From Levilinea sp. (GTDB lineage Bacteria; Chloroflexota; Anaerolineae; Anaerolineales; Anaerolineaceae): a stretch of DNA of 64,000 bases. Below, in pieces: positions 26,232 through 35,573 of the stretch. The notes under the pieces were generated by a model. That model had not been told where the DNA came from and made no database searches. It worked only from the letters and a program-made list of their open reading frames with translations. Numbering within the stretch: position 1 is the stretch's first letter; every line of letters starts with the position of its first letter. A program made the position numbers and the translations under genes. The stretch lies in the NCBI GenBank assembly GCA_029975215.1, contig JARKPO010000045.1, forward strand, positions 78,994-142,993. Reading direction: 5' to 3'.

Positions 26232-26938
26232 TTGGTGGCATCCTTTTGTTCCAGAATGTAGTCCAGGGCAGATGGACCGGTCATGAACAGCAAATCCAGA
26301 ATGGAGACCTGGCTTTCATACGGCGGGTACAGCTGCGGGTAGGGGGGATAGGAATACTGCATGTATTCTAACGCAATCCCAGCTTGACGGAGTTTATCTT
26401 CTTCCAAATAATCGCGGGCAGAGGGGCCTGAGAGGTAGTGGGTGGCGCCTAACTGAGTGAGGATGGACAATAACCGATCGGTTTTGACGCCGCTGAGGCC
26501 GGTGAGCTGCGAAGAGCGTAAGAAGCGGGTATGCGTGATGCCCAGCAGGCGCGCCAGGGCGATCGTTTGGGGAATGGTCAGGTCGGTGAGGTAAGTGGTG
26601 CGGCTGAGATAAAACGCGGAGAGCTGGTCAGCATAGGTGTCAAAAAAGGGGGCGCGGGCGTAATTGGTTTGCAGGGCGTTCCAATGCTTCTTGGCCCAAT
26701 CGGTTTGGTCATTAATGCGGATCTTGTGAATGGGGGTGTGTTGGGTTTCGACGCCTTTATTGAGGACAGGAATGGTGAGCCACTGCAGCCCCTGCGGGGT
26801 TTTGATGCGGTTGCGGTTGCGCCAGCCGTTTTTGTCGTATTTAACGTCGTCATAAAAGACAAATACATCCGCCAGGGCAATTTGGTGAAAATAACCGCGC
26901 CAGGGGATATACGACGGTTGGAGGATGACCACACGCAT
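26228..26938 (-). CDS. WbqC-like family protein
   Basis: 236 residues. The N-terminus VVILQPSYIPWRGYFHQIALADVFVFYDDVKYDKNGWRNRN-type block is the hallmark of the WbqC-like family, found in O-antigen and other glycan clusters and thought to take part in amino-sugar modification; the reaction is not well defined. The family length is about 230. It lies between a GT2 transferase and a methyltransferase, spaced three bases from the former, in one operon with wecE. Confidence 0.88.
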   Translation of the reverse strand: MRVVILQPSYIPWRGYFHQIALADVFVFYDDVKYDKNGWRNRNRIKTPQGLQWLTIPVLNKGVETQHTPIHKIRINDQTDWAKKHWNALQTNYARAPFFDTYADQLSAFYLSRTTYLTDLTIPQTIALARLLGITHTRFLRSSQLTGLSGVKTDRLLSILTQLGATHYLSGPSARDYLEEDKLRQAGIALEYMQYSYPPYPQLYPPYESQVSILDLLFMTGPSALDYILEQKDATK

Positions 26939-26941
26939 GGC

Positions 26942-27910
26942 TCAGACGTCCTTGGCGGGTGCAGGTGGGGTTTGTTGGTGGATAACGTAGGTGGGGCGGT
27001 CCATGCTGCGGTCGAAGATGCGCGCCAGGTATTCGCCAAAGATACCCAGGGCAAACATTTGCATACCCGAAAAAAGGGAGATGATGGAGGCCAGGAAAGG
27101 AAAGCCGGGAATACTGCCGAGGGTGAAATAGATGGCGACCACGTAGATAAATACCGCCAGGCCAAAAAGGGTGAACAGGAAACCCACCCAGCTGGCGATG
27201 CGCAGGGGGACGGTGCTGAACCCAGTTAGAATCAGAAAGACTTGAGAGGCCAGACGGGCGAAATTGTAGTTGGAACGGCCAATTTTACGCGGTTCTTCGT
27301 GGACGGGGACGCTGGTGAAGCGGGATGTGCCCCAGGAGAGGAGCACATCAATGATCACGCCTGGACTCTGGTACTGCAAGGAGGCTTCGCGCAGGTAGGT
27401 GCGGAAAGCGCGGAAGGCGCTGATCTCGTTGACGGTGGGGATCCCCATGACAAAGGCGAGTACTTTTTTGGTGAGGCGGGAGAAGAGATTTCGCCAGAGG
27501 GTGTGGGGCAGCTTGCGCGGAAAGCCGTAGACAACGTCATAGCCCTCGTTCAATTTGGCCAACATGGCGTGGATTTCCGAAGGCGGATGTTGGAGGTCGT
27601 CATCCATGGTGACAGTCACGGCAAAGCGGGCGCTGCGCAGACCACACAGCAGGGCATTGTGCTGTCCGTAATTCCGCATGAGGTTGATGCCGCGCAGCCA
27701 GGGATAGATCTGGCATAGACGTTGAATTTCTTCCCAGGATGCGTCCCGGCTGCCGTCGTTGACGAGGATGACCTCATATTGTGCAGCCAGGGTGGGCAGT
27801 TCGACGGCAAGGGCTTGAACCAACAATGCCAGGGAAGGCTGGCTGTTGTATACCGGTACGACCACAGAAAGTGATTCGACCGGCAGAGCGAAAGATCCAG
27901 ATTGGGTCAT
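26942..27910 (-). CDS. Family 2 glycosyltransferase with two C-terminal membrane helices
   Basis: 322 residues from ATG 27910 with GGAAG upstream; a longer start at 27934 would overlap the neighbour. The GT-A domain opens with VVPVYNSQPSLALL and has a DDDLQHPP metal-binding motif; two hydrophobic helices near 230-290 anchor it (ArnC/GtrB/DPM1-like architecture). Such enzymes move a sugar from a nucleotide donor to polyprenyl phosphate. The polytopic protein encoded just upstream could use the lipid-linked sugar. Confidence 0.88.
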   Translation of the reverse strand: MTQSGSFALPVESLSVVVPVYNSQPSLALLVQALAVELPTLAAQYEVILVNDGSRDASWEEIQRLCQIYPWLRGINLMRNYGQHNALLCGLRSARFAVTVTMDDDLQHPPSEIHAMLAKLNEGYDVVYGFPRKLPHTLWRNLFSRLTKKVLAFVMGIPTVNEISAFRAFRTYLREASLQYQSPGVIIDVLLSWGTSRFTSVPVHEEPRKIGRSNYNFARLASQVFLILTGFSTVPLRIASWVGFLFTLFGLAVFIYVVAIYFTLGSIPGFPFLASIISLFSGMQMFALGIFGEYLARIFDRSMDRPTYVIHQQTPPAPAKDV

Positions 27911-27921
27911 GGGAACTTCCT

Positions 27922-29946
27922 TTACCGGGGACATTCGATCTGTTCACGCGCCCCGGCTAAGGCCTGCGCGTCAGCTCCTTGAGGAGAAGTTTTGGCCTCG
28001 ACGCGGGTCAGCAGGCGGCAGAGAGGGCTTTGCAGGCTGTGGGCGAGCTGATCGGTTTTGACAGCCATGTCTGCGGCGGGCTGCCAGCGACCGGCGCGGG
28101 CATAGCCTTCGATAAAGAGCATGTATTCGGAAGGCTCGGCAGGCTCCAGTCCTTTTGAAAAGGCTTCTTCGCCCAGGGCGACCACCTGCTCCCAATCGCT
28201 GGTCTGGCGGGCGAGATCAGCTTTTTGATAATAATAGCACCAACCGTGCTCAGGCTCCGCACCGAAGATGTGAGCGGGCGGGCTGGCTGGGGCCGCGGGG
28301 TCGGGGATGACCTGATTGAGGTGCGAAATCTTAAGGGCTTTGCGGATATCGCGCGGCAAAATGGGCAAGTCGTCATCCCGGCTGGGCGAAAGCAGGCGCA
28401 AGCAGCCCGGCGGCGAGTAGAAATAGACCACGGCCTGATCGGTGCTGCTTTCAAAGCGGGCGCTGCGGTATTCTTGCACCACTGGCAGCCCTTTTTCCAG
28501 GGCGGGAATGGCCGCGCCCAGACGGACTTCGGTGAAGGCCAGGAAATAGGGCAGGGTGTTGGTATGGTTGTCAGGGGCGTACAGCCAATTGAGGGGGGCG
28601 GTGAGGGAATTGTCGCTGTAATAGGTCAGCGGCATTTTCTGCGTGACGAGGAGAGTATTCGGTTTGAGGGCTGGAGCACGCCAGGATAGCTGCCAGAAGA
28701 AATCCTTCTGTGTGATCCATTCGCGTCGGTAGGAATTGGCGGTTTCAAAATTGGCACCCACGGCCATGGCCACCGCCAGCGAAAGCAGTACCACGCGCTG
28801 AAGGTGCTTGCGGAACAGCCATTCCAACACACCGACGGCGAAGATGCAGCTGCCCAGCATAAAGGCCAGGGAGAAGCGATCCCAGGGGAACTGCACGCCC
28901 AGGGGCAGGTTGGTGATCCAAAACGGCCAACCCGCGAAGAGCATGGCCAGGCCGCCGACAATGATGGCTTGATGAGACCAGGCGACGCGCTTTTGCGGCT
29001 CGGCGGTTTCTTTCGGCAGGAAGCGAAGCACGGCCAGCAGGGTAAGGAGCAGGCTGGCGGCGGTGATCAGCCAAAAGGCCGCGCCGGATGCATTGGCAAA
29101 ATCTTCCAGGGTGGGGAAGCGGAAGGGCAATGCCCACACCAACCAGGAGGAAGTGAACACATCCTGCACCACCCGGTAGAGCAGATTGCCCGCGGCGGCC
29201 ACCGGACTGGCGGCAGCGGCATCGATCAGCTCAGGCTGGTAGGTGGGGAATTCAAATACGAATACGCGCCAGATCAAGAAGGCCAGCATAGCCCCCAGAT
29301 AGGGCAGCCAATGGAAGAACGCAGATTGGGCACGCTGTTTCCAGTTGGGGATGGATTCGCGCAGCACCAACCACAGCAATATGGGGCGGATGAGATCCAG
29401 GCCGACGTAATACTCGGTGGAGAAGGTGCAGAGGGCAAAGGTGAGCACGCCCAAAATGGTCCACTGCCAGCGGCGTTGGGGCTGACGGACGGCGGCCAAC
29501 ATGCAGCCCAGGGAGAGGATATAACTGGCCAAAAGGATGAAGCCGTTGCTGTAGACCACGGAGATGGATTGCTGCTTGAAACCAGGGAAAACAGCAAACA
29601 AAACCGCAACCCAGGCGGCAGCCATGCGCCGTTCTGGCCAAATTTTCTGCACGGTCCAATACACTGCCAGGGCGGTGAGCCAGCGCGTGACCAGGCCGAA
29701 TATTTGCCAGGGGAGGGGAGAGGTCTGGAATAGAGCGGTGGTGAGGACGTAGATACCGGCCAGGAAAGGGCGGTCTGAGGAAAACACCTGAGTGAAACCA
29801 GCGGGGCCTAAGGTGTGGGCGAACCACACCATGGGCCAATCATCCCAATAAAAACCCAGGGCGGGAGCCAGGACTCCATAGGAGGCAATGCAGAGAATCA
29901 GCAGAAATGCAGGAAAGCGCAGCCAAGACCAAAAGCGTTTTAACAC
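27922..29946 (-). CDS. Polytopic membrane protein, probable GT-C-type glycosyltransferase
   Basis: 674 residues if started at the GTG at 29946, which has AAGGAG ten bases upstream. The open frame reaches 30285, but that would run into the hydrolase gene. An ATG at 30072 has no ribosome-binding site and lies inside a likely promoter. About ten transmembrane segments fill the first 420 residues, with YWDDWPMV after the first helix (the acidic loop typical of GT-C/PMT enzymes), followed by a soluble region to the C-terminus. Likely transfers sugars from polyprenyl phosphate outside the membrane. The specific family is not recognised. Confidence 0.65.
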   Translation of the reverse strand: MLKRFWSWLRFPAFLLILCIASYGVLAPALGFYWDDWPMVWFAHTLGPAGFTQVFSSDRPFLAGIYVLTTALFQTSPLPWQIFGLVTRWLTALAVYWTVQKIWPERRMAAAWVAVLFAVFPGFKQQSISVVYSNGFILLASYILSLGCMLAAVRQPQRRWQWTILGVLTFALCTFSTEYYVGLDLIRPILLWLVLRESIPNWKQRAQSAFFHWLPYLGAMLAFLIWRVFVFEFPTYQPELIDAAAASPVAAAGNLLYRVVQDVFTSSWLVWALPFRFPTLEDFANASGAAFWLITAASLLLTLLAVLRFLPKETAEPQKRVAWSHQAIIVGGLAMLFAGWPFWITNLPLGVQFPWDRFSLAFMLGSCIFAVGVLEWLFRKHLQRVVLLSLAVAMAVGANFETANSYRREWITQKDFFWQLSWRAPALKPNTLLVTQKMPLTYYSDNSLTAPLNWLYAPDNHTNTLPYFLAFTEVRLGAAIPALEKGLPVVQEYRSARFESSTDQAVVYFYSPPGCLRLLSPSRDDDLPILPRDIRKALKISHLNQVIPDPAAPASPPAHIFGAEPEHGWCYYYQKADLARQTSDWEQVVALGEEAFSKGLEPAEPSEYMLFIEGYARAGRWQPAADMAVKTDQLAHSLQSPLCRLLTRVEAKTSPQGADAQALAGAREQIECPR

Positions 29947-30062
29947 GCGGAAATAACTCCTTGCGGCAGAGCCGGTGATCTTGAAAAACGAAACGGGCAG
30001 CCCAAAGAGGAGCGCCCGGAGCGGATGTGCTCGACGGGCCAGCGTTTGCCGCCCGACTTCGA

Positions 30063-30071
30063 ATTTTACCA
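30063..30071 (-). promoter_or_regulatory. Extended -10 element TGGTAAAAT upstream of the polytopic gene
   Basis: The minus-strand TGGTAAAAT would start a transcript near 30056, about 110 bases before the GTG chosen for the polytopic gene and downstream of the hydrolase stop. It argues against translation starting at the ATG that is part of this element. Confidence 0.45.
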
Positions 30072-30091
30072 TGAGAATGGAGCGGTGAGGT

Positions 30092-31015
30092 TTAACCGCG
30101 CGGGATGGCCTGAATATCGCGTAGGAAGCTGTCCACCTGCTGCTCGTAGGAGGCAGGGTCGCTCCAGAAGGCTTCGGCGTGTCCGGCCTGGGGAGCCAGG
30201 TAAATGCGGCTGAGACGGCTGTTTTTGGCCGCTGCCAGCAGGGCGAGAGACATCTCTTTGGGAACAAAGGTGTCTTGATCCCCATGAATCAGGAGAATTG
30301 GGGCCTCAATTTCAGGCATTTCTCGCAGAGGCGAGACTTTGTGGAAGGCCATGCCGGTAAACGCCCAGCAGATCATGCTGGAGACTGGAAGAAGGGGAAA
30401 GGCGGGCAAATGAAATTCGCTCCGCAGACGGTAAGCAAGCAGCTGTTGGAGGTCGGAGAAGGGGCAATCCGCGATGACAAACGAGATACGCGGGTCGAGG
30501 GCGGCATGCTGCAGCGATAGGGCGGCCCCCAAGGATTCCCCAAAGACCCCTACCTTGCCGCCAGTTCCCAGCTTGTCATAAGCCCAGGTGACCACAGCTT
30601 TGAGATCCAGTTTTTCATAGAAGCCGAAGGTGGTGTTCCATCCGCCGGTTTTACCGTGGTGGCGTAAGTCGTAGATGAGCACATTGAAACCGCGCTTGCG
30701 AAACATGGGCACGTATTTCACCATGCCGTACAGGCTGTAGGTAAAGCCGTGAGACAGGACGACGGTCTTGTTGGCGTTGGGATGCGGAATGTAGATGGCG
30801 TTGATCAGATAATTATGGGGGGAGCGGATTTTGACATACTGCTTGGGCCAGCGGTTAAATTCTACTTCGTCCAATTTGCCTTGGCGTACCTCAATCTCAT
30901 AAGTTTTTTCGGAGGGAATGACCTTGGGCAGCACCACGCGGCCGGCGAAGTATAAGCCAGCTCCAAGAATAACGGCAAGAAGCCCGATGAAGATCCAGAT
31001 CACGATTGAACTCAT
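30092..31015 (-). CDS. Alpha/beta hydrolase, membrane anchored
   Basis: 307 residues. An N-terminal transmembrane helix (about 5-27) is followed by an alpha/beta hydrolase fold: VVLSHGFTYS forms the oxyanion region, FGESLGAALS the nucleophile elbow with Ser, and HGDQDTFVP and PQAGHAEAF hold the candidate Asp and His. This is the pattern of the YqkD/FrsA-like serine hydrolases. Substrate is unknown. The gene lies after crtY on the same strand with about 110 bases between. Confidence 0.82.
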   Translation of the reverse strand: MSSIVIWIFIGLLAVILGAGLYFAGRVVLPKVIPSEKTYEIEVRQGKLDEVEFNRWPKQYVKIRSPHNYLINAIYIPHPNANKTVVLSHGFTYSLYGMVKYVPMFRKRGFNVLIYDLRHHGKTGGWNTTFGFYEKLDLKAVVTWAYDKLGTGGKVGVFGESLGAALSLQHAALDPRISFVIADCPFSDLQQLLAYRLRSEFHLPAFPLLPVSSMICWAFTGMAFHKVSPLREMPEIEAPILLIHGDQDTFVPKEMSLALLAAAKNSRLSRIYLAPQAGHAEAFWSDPASYEQQVDSFLRDIQAIPRG

Positions 31016-31128
31016 ATTTTCCCCGCTGCTCGAAACTTTGAGGTGTTTATCATTGGTACGGTTAACCGGACTGATTTTAACTGTGTTTCGGGAATTGGGG
31101 AAGGTGTGCTGACGGCTGCCATTGGGGG

Positions 31129-32301
31129 CTAAACCTGCCTGGAACGCATTAATTTTACCAAAGCTGAGAGGAAGGGCCGGGGGTTTAAAGAAACCATGAG
31201 GAGAAGGTTCTCGCCAAGGGTGGCATCTTCATTGAGAAAACGGAAGAGACGCTGAATGGGGTTGTGCATGAACAGGTCGGTGAAGATGTCCTTCATCTTT
31301 GGTCCCTGGCGCTGCATGAGTTGCAGCATGACGCGGTCGTTGAAGCGGGCCAGGGCTGGATCGGCGGGGATGTGGAAGGGATGACCGCGCTGAGTGAGGG
31401 AACGCACCACGGCAGCGGAATCGCGCTGAATGCGCAGGAAGGCGTAGCCGGTGGAGGGTTTGACGCGCCCGCCGATAGTGCCGATGTTGAGGATGCGCTG
31501 ACCTGTGCGCCGCGGGAAGGGCTGGTCGGTCATGGGGATGACGCCGGATTCTTCAGCCTTAATATGGTAATGGGTGAGCTTCAGCACATCCTGAATGTAG
31601 GCTTTCAAGGCCAGGTCATATTCGGCAGGGGGAAGCAAATCCGTTGAAAAGAGGGTGTATTCCACCAGGGCCTGACGCGGAGAAAAGGGGAGAATATAGA
31701 CAAAACGCATCACGCCGTGCTGCGGGGTGCGGAAATCAAACATGGTTGGGCAGCGGGGATTGAAGACATCGGTTTCGGTTTCAATTTCCCAGCCTTTAAA
31801 ATGCTGTTTGACGTCGTGATAACGGGGATCGGTGATTTTGAATTCGGAAGAGCGAAAGAGGCTGTTAAAGACCCATTCTGCAGCGTAGGTTTGGCCCGCG
31901 GCGGTGACCTGGACGTGCTGGTTGCCGTCTTGCACCGATTCGACGGGAGCCTGGAGGAAGGTCACATTGGGGAGGCTGCGCAATGTCTCTTGGGCGTGGC
32001 GGTAGAAATCAATACCGCGCAGCATATGATAGCGAAAGGGCGCCAGGGTGTAGGTATGGGAAAAGGTTTCGGACGCAAAGGCAATTTCATCCCATGAGCG
32101 GTAGAGGATGGGCTGGTAGCGGCTGGGCTGATCAGACCAAAAACACCAGGTGCGGTCGTTTTGCTTTTTCTGTTCCAAATCAATGATGAGCATGCGTTTA
32201 TTGCGCAGGGCGCTGTCGGCCAGGTGCAGGGCCAGGCTTAGCCCTGCCGCGCCGCCGCCAGTGAAGATGTAATCATAGATTTCGGTGTGATTCTGGCCCA
32301 T
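31129..32301 (-). CDS. crtY: Lycopene cyclase (CrtY/CrtL family)
   Basis: 390 residues from ATG 32301, preceded at seven bases by AGGAG. FAD/NAD-binding YIFTGGGAAGLSLALHL is at the N-terminus, followed by the family signatures NDRTWCFW, the FDFRTPQHGVMRFVYILPF region and GGRVKPSTGYAFLRIQRDS. These match bacterial CrtY, which cyclises the ends of lycopene to beta-ionone rings. No other carotenoid gene is near. It follows the YcgN-like gene by 17 bases. An unrecognised related FAD cyclase function remains possible. Confidence 0.87.
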   Translation of the reverse strand: MGQNHTEIYDYIFTGGGAAGLSLALHLADSALRNKRMLIIDLEQKKQNDRTWCFWSDQPSRYQPILYRSWDEIAFASETFSHTYTLAPFRYHMLRGIDFYRHAQETLRSLPNVTFLQAPVESVQDGNQHVQVTAAGQTYAAEWVFNSLFRSSEFKITDPRYHDVKQHFKGWEIETETDVFNPRCPTMFDFRTPQHGVMRFVYILPFSPRQALVEYTLFSTDLLPPAEYDLALKAYIQDVLKLTHYHIKAEESGVIPMTDQPFPRRTGQRILNIGTIGGRVKPSTGYAFLRIQRDSAAVVRSLTQRGHPFHIPADPALARFNDRVMLQLMQRQGPKMKDIFTDLFMHNPIQRLFRFLNEDATLGENLLLMVSLNPRPFLSALVKLMRSRQV

Positions 32302-32318
32302 CCAATCTCTCCTGTGGG

Positions 32319-32765
32319 TTAACCCAGCCAATCGACGATGTAATCCTCAAGGTGATCCATGTCCACTTCGTTTTCTGCCTGGGTTTTCCAGCGCACAGAG
32401 ATTCCAGCTTCGTGAACAGTAGAAGGATCGCCGGAAACGAGGGGGTGCCACCATTCCAGGTCTTTGCCTTCAGCCAGCAGCCGATAGGCACAGGTTTTGG
32501 GCATCCACTTGAGCTGCTGGACGAGGTCGGGGTTGAGCACCAGGCAGGTGGGCATGAGCACAGTGCGCTCGTGGTAGGCGGTGCAGCGGCAGCGCTGCGT
32601 ATCCAGCAGGCGGCAGACAACATCCGTGTAGTAAATTTCGCCGGTCTCTTCGTCCTGGAGTTTGTACAGGCAGCAGCGAGCGCAGCCGTCGCACAGAGAT
32701 TCCCATTCCTGCGGCGACATTTCCGCCAGGGTTTTAGTTTTCCAGAAGGGTTGGGCGTGGGTCAT
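32319..32765 (-). CDS. YcgN-family Cys-cluster protein
   Basis: 148 residues from ATG 32765; the longer frame overlaps the MBL gene. It opens [20 protein letters not shown] and has Cys clusters ([32 protein letters not shown]) typical of the YcgN/YkgJ zinc- or iron-binding family, whose function is unknown. It overlaps the MBL gene by four bases (ATGA). Confidence 0.88.
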   Translation of the reverse strand: MTHAQPFWKTKTLAEMSPQEWESLCDGCARCCLYKLQDEETGEIYYTDVVCRLLDTQRCRCTAYHERTVLMPTCLVLNPDLVQQLKWMPKTCAYRLLAEGKDLEWWHPLVSGDPSTVHEAGISVRWKTQAENEVDMDHLEDYIVDWLG

Positions 32766-33511
32766 GGGGCAAACTCCAGAACAGCACCGACATGGAGGGG
32801 GCTGACCGGTTGGCTGAAGGTGGCTTGAATGTGTGCGACGGCGGCGTCTCCGGTGCAGTGGCCCGGAGAAAGAGCTTGAATGGGGAGGGCATTCAGCGCA
32901 GCGAGGGTGTGATCCACACTCTCTGCCGAAGCGTCTTTGAGGTGGAAGCCGCCGCCGACCCAATTGAAGGGCGTTGAGTACTGCGTGTAGGCACGCTGGA
33001 TGATGCGGACAATGCCGGGGTGGGCGCAGCCGGTGAGCAGCACCTGGTACTGGGGGAAGCGAGTGATAAGGGCCTGTTCGGGAGTGTTTTCAGAAATTTC
33101 ACCGGTGGTGTACCAATTTCCGGCCAGATGCGCGGGGGCGGCGATCTCCTGGTAGGAACCCAGAGCTTGAAACCGGGCTTTGTAAGCCTCGGGGGTGGCG
33201 GCGAGGAAGTAAATTTTTTCCGGTTGGGCGCCAGCCTGGATGAGGCCAGCCAAACCATCGGTGTGGTCTTCGTGAAAATGGGAAAGGAAGATGCGTTGGA
33301 TTTGGGCGGGAGAGATGCCCAGGGCTGCCATGTTGTGCAGCAGGGTAGGGCTGTCGCCGCCAGTGTCGAAGAGCAGGTTCAGGCCGTCCTGTTCAAGCAG
33401 AGCCGAAAAGCCCCAGGCTTCCTTGAGGGCAGGATCCATGCTGCGGTTGTCGTAAAGAATCGTGATGCGCAAGGATGATGAATTGTTCAAGCGACCTCCG
33501 ATGGGTTGCAT
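32762..33511 (-). CDS. MBL-fold metallohydrolase
   Basis: 249 residues. The metal-binding motif [19 protein letters not shown] and a C-terminal SPGHCTGD fit the metallo-beta-lactamase fold. The order of motifs and the short N-terminus resemble the subgroup annotated as dihydropterin-ribofuranosylaminobenzene phosphate synthase-like. The actual substrate is not predictable. It is first in an operon with the YcgN-like protein and lycopene cyclase. Confidence 0.83.
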   Translation of the reverse strand: MQPIGGRLNNSSSLRITILYDNRSMDPALKEAWGFSALLEQDGLNLLFDTGGDSPTLLHNMAALGISPAQIQRIFLSHFHEDHTDGLAGLIQAGAQPEKIYFLAATPEAYKARFQALGSYQEIAAPAHLAGNWYTTGEISENTPEQALITRFPQYQVLLTGCAHPGIVRIIQRAYTQYSTPFNWVGGGFHLKDASAESVDHTLAALNALPIQALSPGHCTGDAAVAHIQATFSQPVSPLHVGAVLEFAP

Positions 33512-33557
33512 TATCTGTATTGTAGCAGAAGACTTCAGGATACGGGGGCAGAGCGAG

Positions 33558-33563
33558 TATAAT
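33558..33563 (+). promoter_or_regulatory. Possible -10 (TATAAT) for the GT-C-like gene
   Basis: TATAAT lies 40 bases before the ATG at 33603. The -35 region is poor. Confidence 0.4.
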
Positions 33564-33602
33564 TAGGCGCGCCTGACCCATCTCCTGATACGAAAGAACG
33601 CC

Positions 33603-35573
33603 ATGACCCCTGAACTGATGGAATCCCCTACCTCCACCGCTCTAGTGGAATCTGCCGATGAGCGACCTTTGAATTTGTTCACGGCCGCGCTGCTTCTGCT
33701 GTTTTTTTTGACGCTGCTGCGCCGGGCATGGATCTGCGATGACGCCTATATCACCTTTCGCACGGTGGATAACTTTATCCACGGTTACCGGCTGACCTGG
33801 AATGTGACCGAACGGGTGCAGGTGTTCACCCACCCTTTGTGGATGTTCCTGCTGAGTTTCTTTTACTGGATCACTCATGAAATTTACCTGACCAGCCTGG
33901 CAATTTCGGCAGCGGTGACGGCGGTGACGCTGGGGATTTTGACGCGCAGCCTGGCGAAATCGGCTTGGGGCGCGGGACTGGCGATTTTAGGGCTGACGGT
34001 TTCAAAAGCTTTTGTGGATTTTTCTACCAGTGGGTTGGAAAATCCGCTCAGCCATCTGTTAATTGTGGTGTTCTTTGTGCTGTTCTGGGGCATGCCGTCT
34101 GGCAAGAATAAAGCGTTCTGGTTGTCTTTTACGGCCTCGCTGGGGATCCTAAACCGGATGGACACTGCGCTGGTGTTCCTTCCGGCGTTGGCCTATACCC
34201 TATGGGAACAGCGCAAGGTGAAAAATGTGCTGTGGCTGATGGCTGCGGGGCAGAGCCCCTTTTTGGCGTGGGAGGCCTTCGCTGTTTTCTATTATGGGTT
34301 CCCTTTTCCGAACACAGCTTATGCCAAGCTGAATACAGGCATCCCTTCTGGAGAGTATGTGCAGCAGGGGCTGCTGTATTTGCTTAACTCGATTCAGTTT
34401 GATCCCATCACGTTGCTGCTGACGGCGGCAGGGGTGGGCGCGGCAGCGGCACAGCGAGATAAGCGCGGGCTGTTCCTGGCGGCTGGCATGCTGGCGTACC
34501 TGGCCTATGTGGTTAAGGTAGGGGGCGATTTTATGAGCGGGCGCTTCCTGACCGTCCCGCTGATCTGTGCGGCGATTCTGCTGGTGCGTTTGGACTTCCG
34601 CAAGGTGCAGCCCTGGGCAGCGGCAGGGCTGTATGCGCTCGTGCTGTTGGTGGGTCTATCGGAAAAGAACGCCACACTGCATATTTCCGATTACGGCGAT
34701 ATTGACCGCGGCCCGGTGCACGTGGGCAGCCACGGTGTTTTGGATGAACGCATGTTGTACTACGGCGGCACGGGCCTGCTGAACGCAGAACGGTTTTTAC
34801 AGCTGCCCGACTTTTATTGGGGGCAGTACGGCGAGGCTGCTAAGAACGAAGGCAAGGTCGTGGCAGATAACTACGGCATTGGGTTGTATGGGTTCTTTGC
34901 TGGGCCGGATGTGTATGTATTGGACCGGCTGGCTTTAGCTGACCCGTTGCTGGCGCGCATCCCCGCCAGGCGGATGGTGAACTGGCGTATTGGGCACATG
35001 GAGCGGATTTTGCCGGAGCGGTATCTGCAATCGCTGATGCTTCAGGAAAATAAACTGGAGGATGCCCAACTGCATGAGTATTACGACAAGCTGCTGCTGA
35101 TCACCCGCGGCAGTCTGAGCGACCCGCGGCGCCTGGTGGAAATTTGGAAGATGAACACCGGCCAGTACGAACACCTGATTCAACGAGACCTTTACCAATA
35201 CCCTGGGATGCAGCGGATCTCCGCCGAGGTAGTAAGTACCGTGTGGGCTAACGGCACGGATTGTTCGATGGGGATTGAGATGGACGACAGCGGGGTTGAG
35301 GTGCAGTTCCCTGAGGTTTTGCAGGCGAAGTGGCTGCAGGTGGGGGCGGACCACAACGACCGGTATGAACTGATTTTTTTGAAAGAGGGAAAAGAGCTGG
35401 CGCGGACCAGGGTCGGAACGGCTTATTTGAGCGAGCCAGGGGGGCTTTCTTCGCGCGTGACGGCAGTGCCGGAAAAAGCTGTTCGCGCGGGCTACGACCG
35501 CGTGCGTATGCTGCCGCTGGTGGGCAGCGACGAACGCTACTGCCTGGGGACGTTGATCCCGCTTAATCCGTAG
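33603..35573 (+). CDS. Membrane GT-C-like protein resembling ZomB/AftB
   Basis: 656 residues. About ten transmembrane helices occupy residues 25-370, and an extracytoplasmic C-terminal domain follows. The first loop reads WICDDAYITFRTVDNFIHGY, with the paired Asp that marks arabinofuranosyltransferase-like GT-C enzymes; FTHPLWMFLLSFFYW follows. This is the conserved block of the ZomB/AftB-like group. Probably adds sugars from a polyprenyl donor to a surface glycan. The gene stands alone and overlaps the end of the convergent zinc-ribbon gene by 11 bases. Confidence 0.75.
   Translation: MTPELMESPTSTALVESADERPLNLFTAALLLLFFLTLLRRAWICDDAYITFRTVDNFIHGYRLTWNVTERVQVFTHPLWMFLLSFFYWITHEIYLTSLAISAAVTAVTLGILTRSLAKSAWGAGLAILGLTVSKAFVDFSTSGLENPLSHLLIVVFFVLFWGMPSGKNKAFWLSFTASLGILNRMDTALVFLPALAYTLWEQRKVKNVLWLMAAGQSPFLAWEAFAVFYYGFPFPNTAYAKLNTGIPSGEYVQQGLLYLLNSIQFDPITLLLTAAGVGAAAAQRDKRGLFLAAGMLAYLAYVVKVGGDFMSGRFLTVPLICAAILLVRLDFRKVQPWAAAGLYALVLLVGLSEKNATLHISDYGDIDRGPVHVGSHGVLDERMLYYGGTGLLNAERFLQLPDFYWGQYGEAAKNEGKVVADNYGIGLYGFFAGPDVYVLDRLALADPLLARIPARRMVNWRIGHMERILPERYLQSLMLQENKLEDAQLHEYYDKLLLITRGSLSDPRRLVEIWKMNTGQYEHLIQRDLYQYPGMQRISAEVVSTVWANGTDCSMGIEMDDSGVEVQFPEVLQAKWLQVGADHNDRYELIFLKEGKELARTRVGTAYLSEPGGLSSRVTAVPEKAVRAGYDRVRMLPLVGSDERYCLGTLIPLNP

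Noticed and set aside
30072..30285. Longer N-terminus for the polytopic gene, including ATG 30072
   Set aside because: The part before 30092 overlaps the hydrolase gene, no SD precedes ATG 30072, and the GTG at 29946 has AAGGAG.
31140..31155. Another TGGTAAAAT on the minus strand near the end of crtY
   Set aside because: It is in-frame coding sequence (Leu-Val-Lys-Leu) of a well-supported gene and no gene starts just downstream in the right place.
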